A stretch of 64,000 bases of DNA from the IMG/VR virus record IMGVR_UViG_3300036851_000385, positions 1-64,000 of that record, one strand, 5' to 3'. The position numbers were made by a program, and so were the translations under genes. Below are positions 21,811-29,964 of this stretch, piece after piece. Source of the DNA: a virus. The stretch's first letter is position 1. Each line of letters begins with the position of its first letter. The notes beneath the pieces are model-generated. The model saw only the letters and a list, made by a program, of their open reading frames with translations. It searched no databases and was not told where the DNA came from.

Positions 21811-22049
21811 GGCTCCTCCGTCTTCTCCTCGACCTCCGGCTCGTCGCCCAGCCACACGCGCAGCTCTGCCGCGCACTTCCCGCAGAGCCAGCCGGCCGAG
21901 CAGCGCGTATCGGAGAGGCTCCAGGGACGCAGCGTGATGGCGACAGCATCCTTCGCTCGTTCTCTGCAATGATCGCAGGTGTATGCCGGCTGGCAGTCGT
22001 CGTCTCTGTCCGGCAACTCGGCGGCCGCGCGGAAACTGGCTTGGCTCAT
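21807..22049 (-). CDS. Zinc-ribbon protein
   Basis: An 80-residue protein with YTCDHCRERAKDAVAITL and GWLCGKCAAEL, a treble-clef or ribbon-type zinc site, followed by an acidic tail. Resembles many phage-encoded small zinc proteins. It is the first gene downstream of the IS605-like insertion. Confidence 0.6.
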   Translation of the reverse strand: MSQASFRAAAELPDRDDDCQPAYTCDHCRERAKDAVAITLRPWSLSDTRCSAGWLCGKCAAELRVWLGDEPEVEEKTEEP

Positions 22050-22199
22050 GGTCGCTCTCCTTCTTCAGGCACGCAACTTCCGATAATGCGATCTATGTCG
22101 GTTATGCGAGAGTTTTCCGTGCCTAACTCTATGCTCGCCGCTCGGCGGGAGGGACATTCCGCTTGTGGCGTTTACCAAAAGAACCTTCTGCCAACGACG

Positions 22200-22508
22200 G
22201 CATAGAAAGCCTCCCGCTTTAGCGGAGAGGATGAATTTGTCCCTCGCGTGAGAAGGAAACAGCCTCTCGCCTGTCGAACTGTTTCTCGGCCTGGCGGAGT
22301 AACACACCCTGGGCTGCCCGCCTGATCTAAGGCGAGGCCGCACTTTGGCAAGAAGACGGTAAGGAGTTGGCCGCCCAAACTCTCGGCGGTCGTAAAACCG
22401 GTTGAGTGTCTGCATTTGGTGCAACACTAGAAGGGTGTGGGGCTGCACACCCTGGGTGCGAATCCCTAGATGCCCCTCCCTTTAGGGATGGGGAGCAGTC
22501 ACCACCAG
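22200..22508 (+). mobile_element. IS200/IS605-type end with omega-RNA-like scaffold, no tnpB
   Basis: This holds a large part of the 465-bp gap 22050-22514, which has no gene. A CCTCCCGC-TTTA-GCGGAGAGG hairpin lies at 22210-22230. Near the right end come GGGTGTG/CACACCC (22433-22452), then GTGCGAATCCCTA, then CCCCTCCC-TTTA-GGGATGGGG (22473-22493) and GGAGCAGTCA. The last parts have the form of the 3' end of IS605-family TnpB guide RNAs. The bases between show no intact transposase; a short open stretch ending near 22403 could be a tnpB relic. Whether the guide RNA is still made is unknown. Confidence 0.55.
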
Positions 22509-22514
22509 GAAAGC

Positions 22515-22772
22515 CTACTCCTCGTAGAACGCAGCAGCCTCCTCGGTTTCGCTCGTTGCCTCGAACTCGTCCATCTCCAGCAGCCGATAGGTGACGCCGT
22601 TTCCGTGAACGGCCGACTCGAACGCCACGCGCGGGTCCGGCAGAAAAGTCTCGTAACCGAGGTGGATCTCGGTGACGTTGCGCAGCACCAGCGCCGGAAT
22701 GCGATCGAACAGGGAGAACGCCGCATTGAACCGGATCGCCACACGCATCCCGAGCGGTGGAGTATCGCTCAT
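22515..22772 (-). CDS. Hypothetical protein
   Basis: An 85-residue protein starting MSDTPPLGMRVAIRFNAAF, beta-rich with an acidic C-terminus (EMDEFEATSETEEAAAFYEE). Coupled to the next gene upstream by ATGA. The IS605-type end sits only about 10 bp past its stop. No family is recognised. Confidence 0.55.
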   Translation of the reverse strand: MSDTPPLGMRVAIRFNAAFSLFDRIPALVLRNVTEIHLGYETFLPDPRVAFESAVHGNGVTYRLLEMDEFEATSETEEAAAFYEE

Positions 22773-23104
22773 GGCCCCGGCTCCGGCAGAAAGCCCCGCG
22801 CCCTCGCCGTGTCTATCAACCGCAGCGTTGCGGCGTTCCGCGCCTCCGCGTCGTCAAAGTCAACCTCTTCGAGGAAGTACGCCAGCCGCCGGATATTCTC
22901 CGGCACCGTCATCCCCTTGGCGACGAGCAGGAGCATCGGCTTATCGAGGACCACGGCGAGACCCAGCTGCATCAGCACGATCGGATCGTGCCGGCAGCCG
23001 GGTGTGAAGAGGGAGAGACAGACGACGCTCTGGTCGATCATCGCTGCGTTCCGGCGTGCGGCATCTTTCAAGAGGAGCATCTCTTCCGGGTCGAAGTCGC
23101 TCAC
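22769..23104 (-). CDS. Rossmann-like protein, deoxyribosyltransferase/TIR-like fold
   Basis: A 111-residue protein. VVCLSLFTPGCRHDPIVLMQLGLAVVLDKPMLLLV with its break into helix and strand recalls the nucleoside deoxyribosyltransferase-like or TIR/SLOG fold, where a protein senses or cleaves nucleotides (the DP-x-x-LMQLG segment and DKP loop). GTG start at 23104 overlaps the previous mini-ORF. Family assignment is tentative. Confidence 0.5.
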   Translation of the reverse strand: MSDFDPEEMLLLKDAARRNAAMIDQSVVCLSLFTPGCRHDPIVLMQLGLAVVLDKPMLLLVAKGMTVPENIRRLAYFLEEVDFDDAEARNAATLRLIDTARARGFLPEPGP

Positions 23105-23154
23105 TCGCTGCCTCCTTGGATATCAATGAACTGCTTGAGCGCCTCCCTGGTCAT
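23101..23154 (-). CDS. 17-residue coupled mini-ORF
   Basis: MTREALKQFIDIQGGSE, joined at both ends by 4-nt overlaps with its neighbours. It may only pass ribosomes from one gene to the next, since it carries the GGAGG used by the following gene. Confidence 0.35.
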   Translation of the reverse strand: MTREALKQFIDIQGGSE

Positions 23155-23360
23155 TCGCTGTCTCCTTCTTCGAGCAACTGCAGCAGGTCGGCGCGCTTGA
23201 TACGCCACCGTCCGAACACCTTCTGTGCCGGTATCCTGCCCTGCGCGCACAACCGGACGACGGTCTCGGTGGACATCCGTAAATAACGCGCCACCTCTCG
23301 CGGCGTGAGGAGATCGGGGACTTCCCGGCTTGAAAGCAGCTCCTCTTCCCACCAGCTCAT
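23151..23360 (-). CDS. Excisionase-like HTH protein
   Basis: A 69-residue protein. LTPREVARYLRMSTETVVRLCAQGRIPAQKVFGRWRIKRADLLQLL is split into the HTH and wing of the MerR/excisionase (HTH_17) family. No integrase is present in the window, so it may be a regulator and not a true excisionase. Paralog of the next gene. Confidence 0.7.
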   Translation of the reverse strand: MSWWEEELLSSREVPDLLTPREVARYLRMSTETVVRLCAQGRIPAQKVFGRWRIKRADLLQLLEEGDSE

Positions 23361-23566
23361 CCGGCACTTGCTCTCTCGATGAACTCTGTCAGATCCTCCC
23401 GTGCCACGCGCCACTCGTCCAGGATCTTGGTCGCCTTGATCTTGCCGTCCCGGCACAGCGATGTCACCGTGTATCGCTGGAACCCCAGGATCTCCGCAAC
23501 TTGTCGCGTATTCAGCATCGGCGGCATCAGCGTTGTCCTCTTCAACTCTTTGTTGTCCACAGGCAC
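23357..23566 (-). CDS. Excisionase-like HTH protein
   Basis: A 69-residue protein. LNTRQVAEILGFQRYTVTSL and KATKILDEWRVAREDLTEFI form the HTH and wing of the same family as its neighbour. GTG start. It is the first gene of the long minus-strand operon and lies back to back with the plus-strand regulator at 23684. The 117-bp gap contains two tandem TTTCTGTGGG units (23612-23633) that could be its operator. Confidence 0.7.
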   Translation of the reverse strand: MPVDNKELKRTTLMPPMLNTRQVAEILGFQRYTVTSLCRDGKIKATKILDEWRVAREDLTEFIERASAG

Positions 23567-23611
23567 TCTCTAAACCTCCCTGGCTTCGCGTAGATACGCC
23601 TAAATCTTCGT

Positions 23612-23633
23612 GGCTTTCTGTGGGTTTCTGTGG
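23612..23633. promoter_or_regulatory. Tandem TTTCTGTGGG repeat, candidate operator
   Basis: Two copies of TTTCTGTGGG in the divergent region between the early operon and the late-region regulator. Tandem direct repeats are typical of excisionase-type or activator binding sites; function unproven. Confidence 0.35.
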
Positions 23634-23683
23634 GCTTACCTCCTTCATTCGACACTTGCCGAATTTTCCCTATTTGTGCCAAA

Positions 23684-24160
23684 ATGAAGGACATGCAAGG
23701 CGTGCGGTTCAAGGCTGATCATGCAGGAGACGAGTGGCAGGACCAGACCGACCTCGCGAAACTGTGTGAGGGTGCAGGGCTGACCGTGCTGCAAGCGGAG
23801 GTGGTCCGCCTCACCGCGATGAAGTGCGATACGGACCAGACGGCCGCGCATCTGGACCTGCCCAGATCCCAGGTGAGAGCGATTGCCGCAAGCAGTGAGA
23901 ACCGGCTGAAGAAGTCGCAGTCGTGGTTACGTGGCGCCCTCTACCGCGAGATCCGAACGTGGCATGAGTGCCGGCGGAACAAGAACTGCAAGCCGCGACC
24001 TGACATTTTCCGAAAGGTGCCCGGCGGCTATGACCGCGCGGCGTTCTCTGCCCGGCCGCACGGGGAGGCGCCGGAAGATTTGATCGAGGAGCGGGATCGG
24101 CTCCTCCGCACTCTCCCCCGCCTGCTGGAAGGCCGGCGCGAGGAGGCGGCAGTGCCGTAG
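23684..24160 (+). CDS. HTH regulator at the head of the late region
   Basis: A 158-residue protein with a sigma region-4-like HTH (LTVLQAEVVRLTAMKCDTDQTAAHLDLPRSQVRAIAAS, broken into two helices plus a third). A basic region follows with an H-x5-C pair (HECRRNKNC). The position before the terminase genes is that of ArpU/RinA-type late regulators, so it may activate the structural operon. ATG at 23684 has a weak TATTTG box 7 nt upstream. Confidence 0.55.
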   Translation: MKDMQGVRFKADHAGDEWQDQTDLAKLCEGAGLTVLQAEVVRLTAMKCDTDQTAAHLDLPRSQVRAIAASSENRLKKSQSWLRGALYREIRTWHECRRNKNCKPRPDIFRKVPGGYDRAAFSARPHGEAPEDLIEERDRLLRTLPRLLEGRREEAAVP

Positions 24161-24282
24161 AGGCATGGCCGCGTTCCGGGGATGGGTGGATAGCGGGTAG
24201 TTCTTCGCCTTCTTGATGTTTGGCTGCTCGCGTGCGTGGGTAGAACAGCAGTACTCCAGAAAACCCAGTAACCAGAACCGAC

Positions 24283-24311
24283 GAGCCGCGAGAGGTTATC
24301 TCTCGCGGCTC
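24283..24311 (+). terminator. Intrinsic terminator-like hairpin
   Basis: A perfect 12-bp stem (GAGCCGCGAGAG / CTCTCGCGGCTC) with loop GTTAT, followed by GTTCCTTCG. It separates the regulator gene from the methyltransferase/terminase operon within a 248-bp gap. Confidence 0.6.
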
Positions 24312-24352
24312 GTTCCTTCGTGGCAGGCAGGGCGGGGGTGGCTCTCCGATAG

Positions 24353-24364
24353 GTTAGCTAACTC
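24353..24364 (+). promoter_or_regulatory. Element GTTAGCTAACTC, copy 1
   Basis: Contains the 10-bp palindrome GTTAGCTAAC. It lies 44 nt before the methyltransferase ATG. An identical 12-mer occurs at 33071-33082, before the prohead protease gene, and both follow a strong hairpin. Confidence 0.4.
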
Positions 24365-24408
24365 TCCGTCCCCTCGGTAGCCCGCCCTTTGCCTGCCGCG
24401 CATCCCCT

Positions 24409-25617
24409 ATGAAGATCACCGAAGCCTCCATCGACAGCGTGTCCCCCGATCCGCGAAATGCGAACACCGGGACCGACCGCGGCAGGGAGGCGCTGCGCCA
24501 TTCTCTCGCGAGCTACGGGGCTGGGCGCTCGATCCTGCTGGATCGCCACTCCCGCGTGATCGCGGGGAACAAGACGCTTTCCGCCGCCGCCGGCCTGGGG
24601 CATGAAGACCTCCTCATCGTGGACACGGACGGCTCAAAGCTCGTGGCCGTCCGGCGCACCGACCTCGACCTCGATGAACCGGAGGCGCGCGAACTCGCAC
24701 TCAGTGACAACAGAATTGCCGAGTTAGACCTCTCCTGGTCGGCGGAAGCGATCGATGAGGCGCTGAAGGATGGGCTGGCCCTCTCGGCGCTGTGGACCGG
24801 CGATGAGCTGGAGGAGCTGCTGGCGAGTCTCTCGCCTGCTGGGGGGCTGATAGAGGAGGCGGACCCGGATTTCGTACCGGAGGCGGTGGAGCCGAGGTGC
24901 AAGCTGGGCGAGCTGTGGGCGATGGGGCCGCATCTGCTGTATGTCGGCGACTGTACGGATACCGATGCGATCCGGCGGCTGTGGGGCGACGAGAAGGCCG
25001 AGATCATCCTGACCGATCCGCCCTACTGCTCCGGCGGCTTTCAGGAGGCAGGGCGTACGAAGGGCAGCACCACCTCACAGAAGAAGGGTGCGGCGCTGCT
25101 CCGAGACCACCTCACGACCGAGGGTCTCGAAACTCTCATCGAACGCGCGATCGGTCGTATCCCTGCGGTCGGCTGCTGCTACGTGTTCTGTGATTGGCGG
25201 CAACTCTTTGCCATCCGCCGCGCGGTGGAACCTCTTGGCTATCAGTACCGTGCGCTCCTCGTCTGGGACAAGCAGACACCGGGGATGGGCGGGCCGTGGC
25301 GGCACCAGCACGAGTTGATCTACTTCGGCACACGGCGGAAAGAAGCCGCGACCGGGAACTCCGGTGATGTGCTGCAAGTCACGCGGACCGGCAACGATCT
25401 GCACACGACGCAGAAGCCGGTGAAGTTGATTGCGCGGATCCTTGAGAACTCCGAGGGCAACGTCGTTGCCGATCCCTTCGCCGGTAGTGGAACTACGCTG
25501 ATTGCCTGCGAACAGGTCGGCCGAACGTTCCGAGGCTGTGAACTTGATCCGCACTACGCAGACACGATCGTCACTCGCTGGGAAGCCGCCACGGATCAGT
25601 CTGCCCGCCGTCTCTGA
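24409..25617 (+). CDS. ParB-domain DNA methyltransferase
   Basis: A 402-residue protein. Residues 1-110 form a ParB-like domain (ISPDPRNAN-type start, then RVIAGNKTLSAA). Residues 160-395 form an adenine- or cytosine-N4-type methyltransferase with DPPYCSGG (catalytic motif IV) and, near the end, DPFAGSGTTLIACEQ (AdoMet site), i.e. class beta order. This fusion is common in phages and prophages near the terminase genes, where it may protect phage DNA from host restriction. Confidence 0.88.
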   Translation: MKITEASIDSVSPDPRNANTGTDRGREALRHSLASYGAGRSILLDRHSRVIAGNKTLSAAAGLGHEDLLIVDTDGSKLVAVRRTDLDLDEPEARELALSDNRIAELDLSWSAEAIDEALKDGLALSALWTGDELEELLASLSPAGGLIEEADPDFVPEAVEPRCKLGELWAMGPHLLYVGDCTDTDAIRRLWGDEKAEIILTDPPYCSGGFQEAGRTKGSTTSQKKGAALLRDHLTTEGLETLIERAIGRIPAVGCCYVFCDWRQLFAIRRAVEPLGYQYRALLVWDKQTPGMGGPWRHQHELIYFGTRRKEAATGNSGDVLQVTRTGNDLHTTQKPVKLIARILENSEGNVVADPFAGSGTTLIACEQVGRTFRGCELDPHYADTIVTRWEAATDQSARRL

Positions 25618-25686
25618 TCCTCTCTCTCTATCAGCAGAGCAGTCCAGCCGCCCTCGCAGCCGTGGCCGCGTAACCGAAAGACAGCC

Positions 25687-25830
25687 GTGGGACGCAAGAG
25701 CAAGCTGACGACGCAACAGGTTCGCGATTACATCGAGCGTATGAAGGCAGCCACGGCTGAGCAGGCAAGGCTTGATGCCATCGCGCGGCGGGAGTCGGAG
25801 CGGCGTGCGCGGGATCGCTGGATCGACTGA
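25687..25830 (+). CDS. 47-residue protein sharing the terminase small-subunit N-terminus
   Basis: A GTG-started short ORF, MGRKSKLTTQQVRDYIERMK... ending RARDRWID. Its stop overlaps the TerS ATG (TGATG). Its first eight residues (MGRKSKLT) are identical to those of TerS, and both the protein and the DNA suggest a partial duplication of the TerS start. The rest is a charged helix. Confidence 0.55.
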   Translation: MGRKSKLTTQQVRDYIERMKAATAEQARLDAIARRESERRARDRWID

Positions 25831-26261
25831 TGGGACGCAAGAGCAAACTGACCCCCGACACCCAGAAGCGCCTCCTCGACCTCATCCGCGCCGGCGTGCC
25901 CAGGAAGCGCGCGGCCGAGGCGTGTGACATCGGCGAGTCCACGTTCTGGGAGTGGATGGCCGAAAAGCAGAGTTTCCGGAGTGGGGTAGAAAAGGCGTAC
26001 GGCGAGTGCGTGGCGTCCAAGGTGCTTCGTGTCCGAAAGGCGGAAGACGGTGCGTGGCAGGCGGCGGCGTGGTGGCTGGAGCGGATGGAATGGCAGGACT
26101 TCGGTCGGCGTGATCGCGTGGAGAACACCGGCCCCGGCGGCGGTCCGATGCAGCACGAGCACGCGGTGGACCTGAAGGCCCTCCCCACCCACGACCTGAA
26201 GGAGCTGCGCCGTATGCAGCTCGCGGCAACCAAGAACGGCGATGGCAGCGGCGGCGGTTGA
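25830..26261 (+). CDS. terS: Terminase small subunit
   Basis: A 143-residue protein. The HTH (RLLDLIRAGVPRKRAAEACD; GESTFWEWM) and the following helices (VEKAYGECVASKVLRV; WQAAAWWLERMEWQDFGRRD) are typical of phage small terminases that recognise the packaging site. The end overlaps the large-subunit gene by 20 nt. Confidence 0.85.
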   Translation: MGRKSKLTPDTQKRLLDLIRAGVPRKRAAEACDIGESTFWEWMAEKQSFRSGVEKAYGECVASKVLRVRKAEDGAWQAAAWWLERMEWQDFGRRDRVENTGPGGGPMQHEHAVDLKALPTHDLKELRRMQLAATKNGDGSGGG

Positions 26262-27654
26262 TCTCTTCTCCCCGGAGCGGATCGAAGAGACGAGGCAGAT
26301 CCTCCTCACGCGAGACTTCCGCTTCTTCGTGGAGGAGGTGCGTCCCCGGTTCATCTGGTACCCGCACTGCGAGCGGATTGCAGGCGTCTTGCAGCGAGTA
26401 GCCGACGGCGAGCTGCGGCGCGTGATGATCTTCTGCCCGCCCCGGCACTCCAAGAGCGAGACCGTCTCCCGCCTGTTCACCGCCTACTACCTGAACCGAT
26501 ACCCGGAGCGGTTCGTCGGCCTCAACTCCTACGCTGCGGACCTGGCGTATACGTTCAGCCGGGCGGCACAGGAGAACTATCGCGCGGCCGGAGGACCGAT
26601 CAACAAGGACTCGATGGCGCTGGGCCATTGGGAGACCGGCAAGGGCGGCGGGATGTGGGCCGCCGGCGTCGGTGGTCCGATCATGGGCAAGGGCTTTCAC
26701 CTGGGCGTGATCGATGACCCGATCAAGAACGCCGAGGAAGCATCCTCCGAGGTTGTGCAGGGCCGGCAGCAGGAGTGGTATCAGTCCACCTTCCTCACCC
26801 GCGAGGAGCCCGGCGGCGCCGTGGTTATAATCCAGACAAGGTGGCATGAAAGAGACCTCTCCGGCTGGTTGCTCGAGGAAGAGGTCGGCGGCGAGTATCC
26901 GGAAGGATGGCATATCGTCAACCTGGCGGCCATCCGTGACGAGGATCCGGAGGTACCGCCCTCCTGCACCCTGGAGCCGGACTTCCGAAGCACTGGGGAG
27001 GCGCTGTGCCCCGAGCGATATGACGCGGACAGGCTCACGAAGATCAAGGAGCGCGTGGGGGGATATTTCTTCGCTGCGCTGTTCCAGCAGATGCCCCGCC
27101 CCAAAGAGGGCAACCTCTTCAAAGATTACTGGTTCAAAGAGCCGCTTCCGGCGCGGCCGGCGCTAGGCGCCCGCGTGCGTGCCTGGGACCTGGCGGCGAC
27201 GGAAGGCGGCGGCAAGTTCACCTGTGGTCTCCTGATGAGCCGGACTCCCGAGGGTCAGTATGTGATTGAGGATGTCAAGCGCGGGCAATGGTCCGTCGGT
27301 AAGAGAGACCAGATCATCCTTGACACCGCGAGAGACGACGGCGCTGCTGTGGCCGTGTGGCTTGAGGAAGAGCCGGGATCCGCCGGCAAGTCGCAGACCT
27401 TCACGCTCGTTCGCAAGCTCGAAGGGTTTCCGGTCCGTGCCGAACGGCCTACCGGCGACAAGGAAGTTCGCGCGCGGCCGCTGGCGGCGCAGATGGAAGT
27501 CGGGAACGTCTTGTGGGTGAAAGGCGATTGGAACCGGGCGCTGAAGGAGGAGTACAAGAGCTTCCCCACCGGCACGTTCAAAGATCAGGTCGACGCAGGG
27601 AGCCTCGCCTTCAACAAACTGGCCGCCACCGTCACCGGAGCGTTCCTCTTCTAA
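26242..27654 (+). CDS. terL: Terminase large subunit
   Basis: A 470-residue packaging motor. ATPase: Walker A-type CPPRHSKSE (65-73), Walker B LGVIDDP, coupling motif IQTRWHERDLSGWL. RNase H-like nuclease: RAWDLAATEGG with the first aspartate, then further acidic residues (VWLEEE). It cuts concatemers and pumps DNA into heads. Length is normal for the Terminase_6 group. Confidence 0.93.
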   Translation: MAAAAVDLFSPERIEETRQILLTRDFRFFVEEVRPRFIWYPHCERIAGVLQRVADGELRRVMIFCPPRHSKSETVSRLFTAYYLNRYPERFVGLNSYAADLAYTFSRAAQENYRAAGGPINKDSMALGHWETGKGGGMWAAGVGGPIMGKGFHLGVIDDPIKNAEEASSEVVQGRQQEWYQSTFLTREEPGGAVVIIQTRWHERDLSGWLLEEEVGGEYPEGWHIVNLAAIRDEDPEVPPSCTLEPDFRSTGEALCPERYDADRLTKIKERVGGYFFAALFQQMPRPKEGNLFKDYWFKEPLPARPALGARVRAWDLAATEGGGKFTCGLLMSRTPEGQYVIEDVKRGQWSVGKRDQIILDTARDDGAAVAVWLEEEPGSAGKSQTFTLVRKLEGFPVRAERPTGDKEVRARPLAAQMEVGNVLWVKGDWNRALKEEYKSFPTGTFKDQVDAGSLAFNKLAATVTGAFLF

Positions 27655-27815
27655 TGGCCCCCTACACGCCTCCGTTCGATGGCTGGGCGCTTTTCGGCCT
27701 CGGCGTCGGCCTCGCCGGCAGCGTGCTGGTCGTTGGCCTGGCGGCCCTCACCGTCTATGGTCTCTGGCTGGCCCTGCTGGGCTGGGCGGGAGGCGTCCGT
27801 GCGCGGCCTTTCTAG
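27654..27815 (+). CDS. 53-residue membrane protein
   Basis: One transmembrane segment (GLGVGLAGSVLVVGLAALTVYG). The ATG overlaps the terL stop (TAATG). It contains FDGWALFG, echoed by MDGWALLC at 30606 and MEAWALAA at 30224. Its TAG overlaps the stop of the convergent HNH gene (CTAG). Function unknown. Confidence 0.55.
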   Translation: MAPYTPPFDGWALFGLGVGLAGSVLVVGLAALTVYGLWLALLGWAGGVRARPF

Positions 27816-28435
27816 CCGACGTGCTTCCAGCCTTTGCCGCGGGTAATCCCGCCGACGCATGTCTGTGTGACCCCGTATTCGGCGGCGAGGGCTTTCTGTG
27901 TGATGCCGCCTTCGGAGTAGCGCCTGCGGATCTCGCGGACTTGGTCCTCGGTTAGCTTGCTCTGGTGGTTGCGCTCTCCCGGCATCCGGCACTTTTCCGG
28001 CTTGGTATAGGCTCCGCTTCGGATACCCGTGGCGAGCCTGCCTTTCCTCATGCAGTCGTGGGTATTCTCTTTGGGAGTTCCGAGGAACAGATGATCCGGC
28101 CGGACACAGGCGCGATTGTCGCAGTGATGACAGACGAACAAGCCTTCAGGGATGGGGCCGTAGTGAAGCTCCCAGGAGACGCGATGGGCAGGGACGCCAT
28201 TGCCCGAGACGCTCATCTGCCCGTAGCCGCGGACGAGGGCGCCTGTCCACTCCCAACACGTTTTTGTTTTCTTGATGTAGTGCCAGAAGCGCTTGGGGAT
28301 TGGTGTCGGTTTGTCCTTCCAGTAGCAAGCGTGGGAACAGTATTTCCCTTTGCCTACGTTCGCTTCTCCCACGGTGATGAGAAAGCGTTTGCCGCATTGA
28401 CGACAGGAACGGGGAATGGTAGGGTAGACGGGCAT
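27812..28435 (-). CDS. HNH homing-type endonuclease
   Basis: A 207-residue protein. An N-terminal zinc finger (CRQCGKRFLI...YCSHACYW) precedes the HNH domain: CWEWTGALVRGYGQ, then HRVSWELHYGPIPEGLFVCHHCDN split at its HH, then NRACVRPDHLFLG. A C-terminal HTH (LTEDQVREIRRRYSEGGITQ; AEYGVTQTCVGGI) helps site recognition. It is antisense between terL and the portal gene, as typical of a free-standing homing gene. GGAG lies before the ATG at 28435. Confidence 0.88.
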   Translation of the reverse strand: MPVYPTIPRSCRQCGKRFLITVGEANVGKGKYCSHACYWKDKPTPIPKRFWHYIKKTKTCWEWTGALVRGYGQMSVSGNGVPAHRVSWELHYGPIPEGLFVCHHCDNRACVRPDHLFLGTPKENTHDCMRKGRLATGIRSGAYTKPEKCRMPGERNHQSKLTEDQVREIRRRYSEGGITQKALAAEYGVTQTCVGGITRGKGWKHVG

Positions 28436-28502
28436 CGAGAATCTCCTTTCTCGGTGCGAAAGCCTCGGGGTGTGGTCAGCACTCCGGGGCTCTTTGTTGC
28501 TG

Positions 28503-28514
28503 CTTAATTGTATC
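28503..28514 (-). promoter_or_regulatory. Promoter element GATACAATTAAG (minus strand), copy 1
   Basis: Minus-strand 12-mer with a TACAAT -10-like box about 68 nt before the HNH ATG at 28435. Identical to the element before the HNH gene at 32067. Confidence 0.45.
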
Positions 28515-28554
28515 GCAACGTGCCATTCGACTACACTCTTTCTACTCGTAGAAC

Positions 28555-29964
28555 ATGAACCTAGTTGCTTCGCTTCGTGAGAACATCGGCCGGGGAGCAA
28601 GCAAGGGTTTTCGCTTCCCGAACTCGGCCAGCGGTGGTGGCTACGGCTCCGGCTACGGTTACGGATGGGGAAGCGGCTTTGGCCTCCTGCCGGGGACGGA
28701 TTACGATTACGTGAAGGCCAGCGGAATTTGCTGGCACAACGGCATCGTCATGACCGCGCTCGGTTGGATCTGCGGCGCCTTCCCCGAGGCGAAGCTGGTC
28801 ATCCACCGGCCGCGGAAGAACGACAAGCCGGAAGTCATCACCGACCACCCGGCGCTCGATCTCATCGCCACGCCTAACGCCGACTACGATGACGTGGTGC
28901 TCTTCGGGGGCCTCTTGCTCTCGATGATCGGCGGCAACGGCAACGGCTACCTGTTCAAGCAGCGCGCCGGCATGACGAACGTCCGGGGCCTCCAGTATAT
29001 CCCGCACTACATGATCCGGCCGCAGTATCCCAGCGATGGCACCGACTACATCCGAGGCTATCTCTACCAGACGGACGGCAAGCAGTTCCTCTACCCCGAG
29101 AGCGAGGTCGTCCACCTGAAGAACCCGCGCTGGCCGATGGACCCGGCCAACACGCGCATGGCGATGCACCCGCTGCTCGGCGAACTGCGCTCCGTCGCCA
29201 ATGACAACGAGGAGCGCAGCTTCTCCGCGGCGATGCTGCGGAACATGGGCTGGCCGGGGGCGCTGCTCTCGCCGAAGAATCCCGAGCAGTCGTTCACCGC
29301 CGAGCAGAACGAGCAACTAAAATCCGGGTGGAAGAGCCGAGTGTCGGGCGACAACCGGGGGATGCCCTTCGCCTCCACCATCCCGATCGACGTTCATGCG
29401 TTCGCCTTCAGCCCGGAGCAGCTCGCCACCGACAAGCTGGCGCGGATGAACATCGCGAGGATCTGCGCGATCATCGGAATTGATCCTCTCGCCCTGGGTC
29501 TGCCGTCTGACACGAAAACTTACTCGAATGTCGAGCAAGCCAGAAAGGCGGCGTATCAGAATATGCTGATGCCGCTTCAGGCGGCGATGGCCTCGCAGCT
29601 CACCCGCCAGCTCATCAAGACGAACGACCTGCTTTCGTGTCCGGATACCGATCGCTTTGGCTGGGACTATTCGGAGGTGGCCTGCCTTCAGGAATCGATC
29701 GACGAGCAGTATAAGCGTCTCTCGGAGGCTGTGAAGGCTGGGTGGATCTCGCCGAATGACGCTCGGATCCAGGTGGGGCTCGAGGAAATCGAAGGCGGCG
29801 ACGAACTCCGCCCAGCCCCTGGAATGGGCGGCGGCATGGGCCAGGAGGGACAACCCCCTGTCCCTCGCGCCGCCTCGCTCTCGCCCAAGCAGGCGGCCAT
29901 CGCGGAAAGATGGCAGGTGCGGGCGGAGGAGCGGCGGCAGCTTGCTCTGAACGGACACTCATGA
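28555..29964 (+). CDS. Portal protein, HK97 family
   Basis: A 469-residue protein. The HK97/phage_portal pattern is clear: NGIVMTALGWICGAFPEAKL, HPALDLIATPN, GNGYLFKQR, EVVHLKNPR, FSPEQLATDKLARMNIARI and CAIIGIDPLALGL. A Gly/Tyr-rich N-terminal stretch (20-45) is unusual. Forms the ring through which DNA enters. Confidence 0.92.
   Translation: MNLVASLRENIGRGASKGFRFPNSASGGGYGSGYGYGWGSGFGLLPGTDYDYVKASGICWHNGIVMTALGWICGAFPEAKLVIHRPRKNDKPEVITDHPALDLIATPNADYDDVVLFGGLLLSMIGGNGNGYLFKQRAGMTNVRGLQYIPHYMIRPQYPSDGTDYIRGYLYQTDGKQFLYPESEVVHLKNPRWPMDPANTRMAMHPLLGELRSVANDNEERSFSAAMLRNMGWPGALLSPKNPEQSFTAEQNEQLKSGWKSRVSGDNRGMPFASTIPIDVHAFAFSPEQLATDKLARMNIARICAIIGIDPLALGLPSDTKTYSNVEQARKAAYQNMLMPLQAAMASQLTRQLIKTNDLLSCPDTDRFGWDYSEVACLQESIDEQYKRLSEAVKAGWISPNDARIQVGLEEIEGGDELRPAPGMGGGMGQEGQPPVPRAASLSPKQAAIAERWQVRAEERRQLALNGHS

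Noticed and set aside
22065-22448. A 127-codon minus-strand ORF across the IS605-like region
   Set aside because: Its composition is not protein-like and it covers the guide-RNA-like end; treated as chance.
23151-23566. Proof of a prophage from the excisionase-like genes
   Set aside because: HTH_17 proteins are often regulators; no integrase, attachment site or bacterial flank is in the window.
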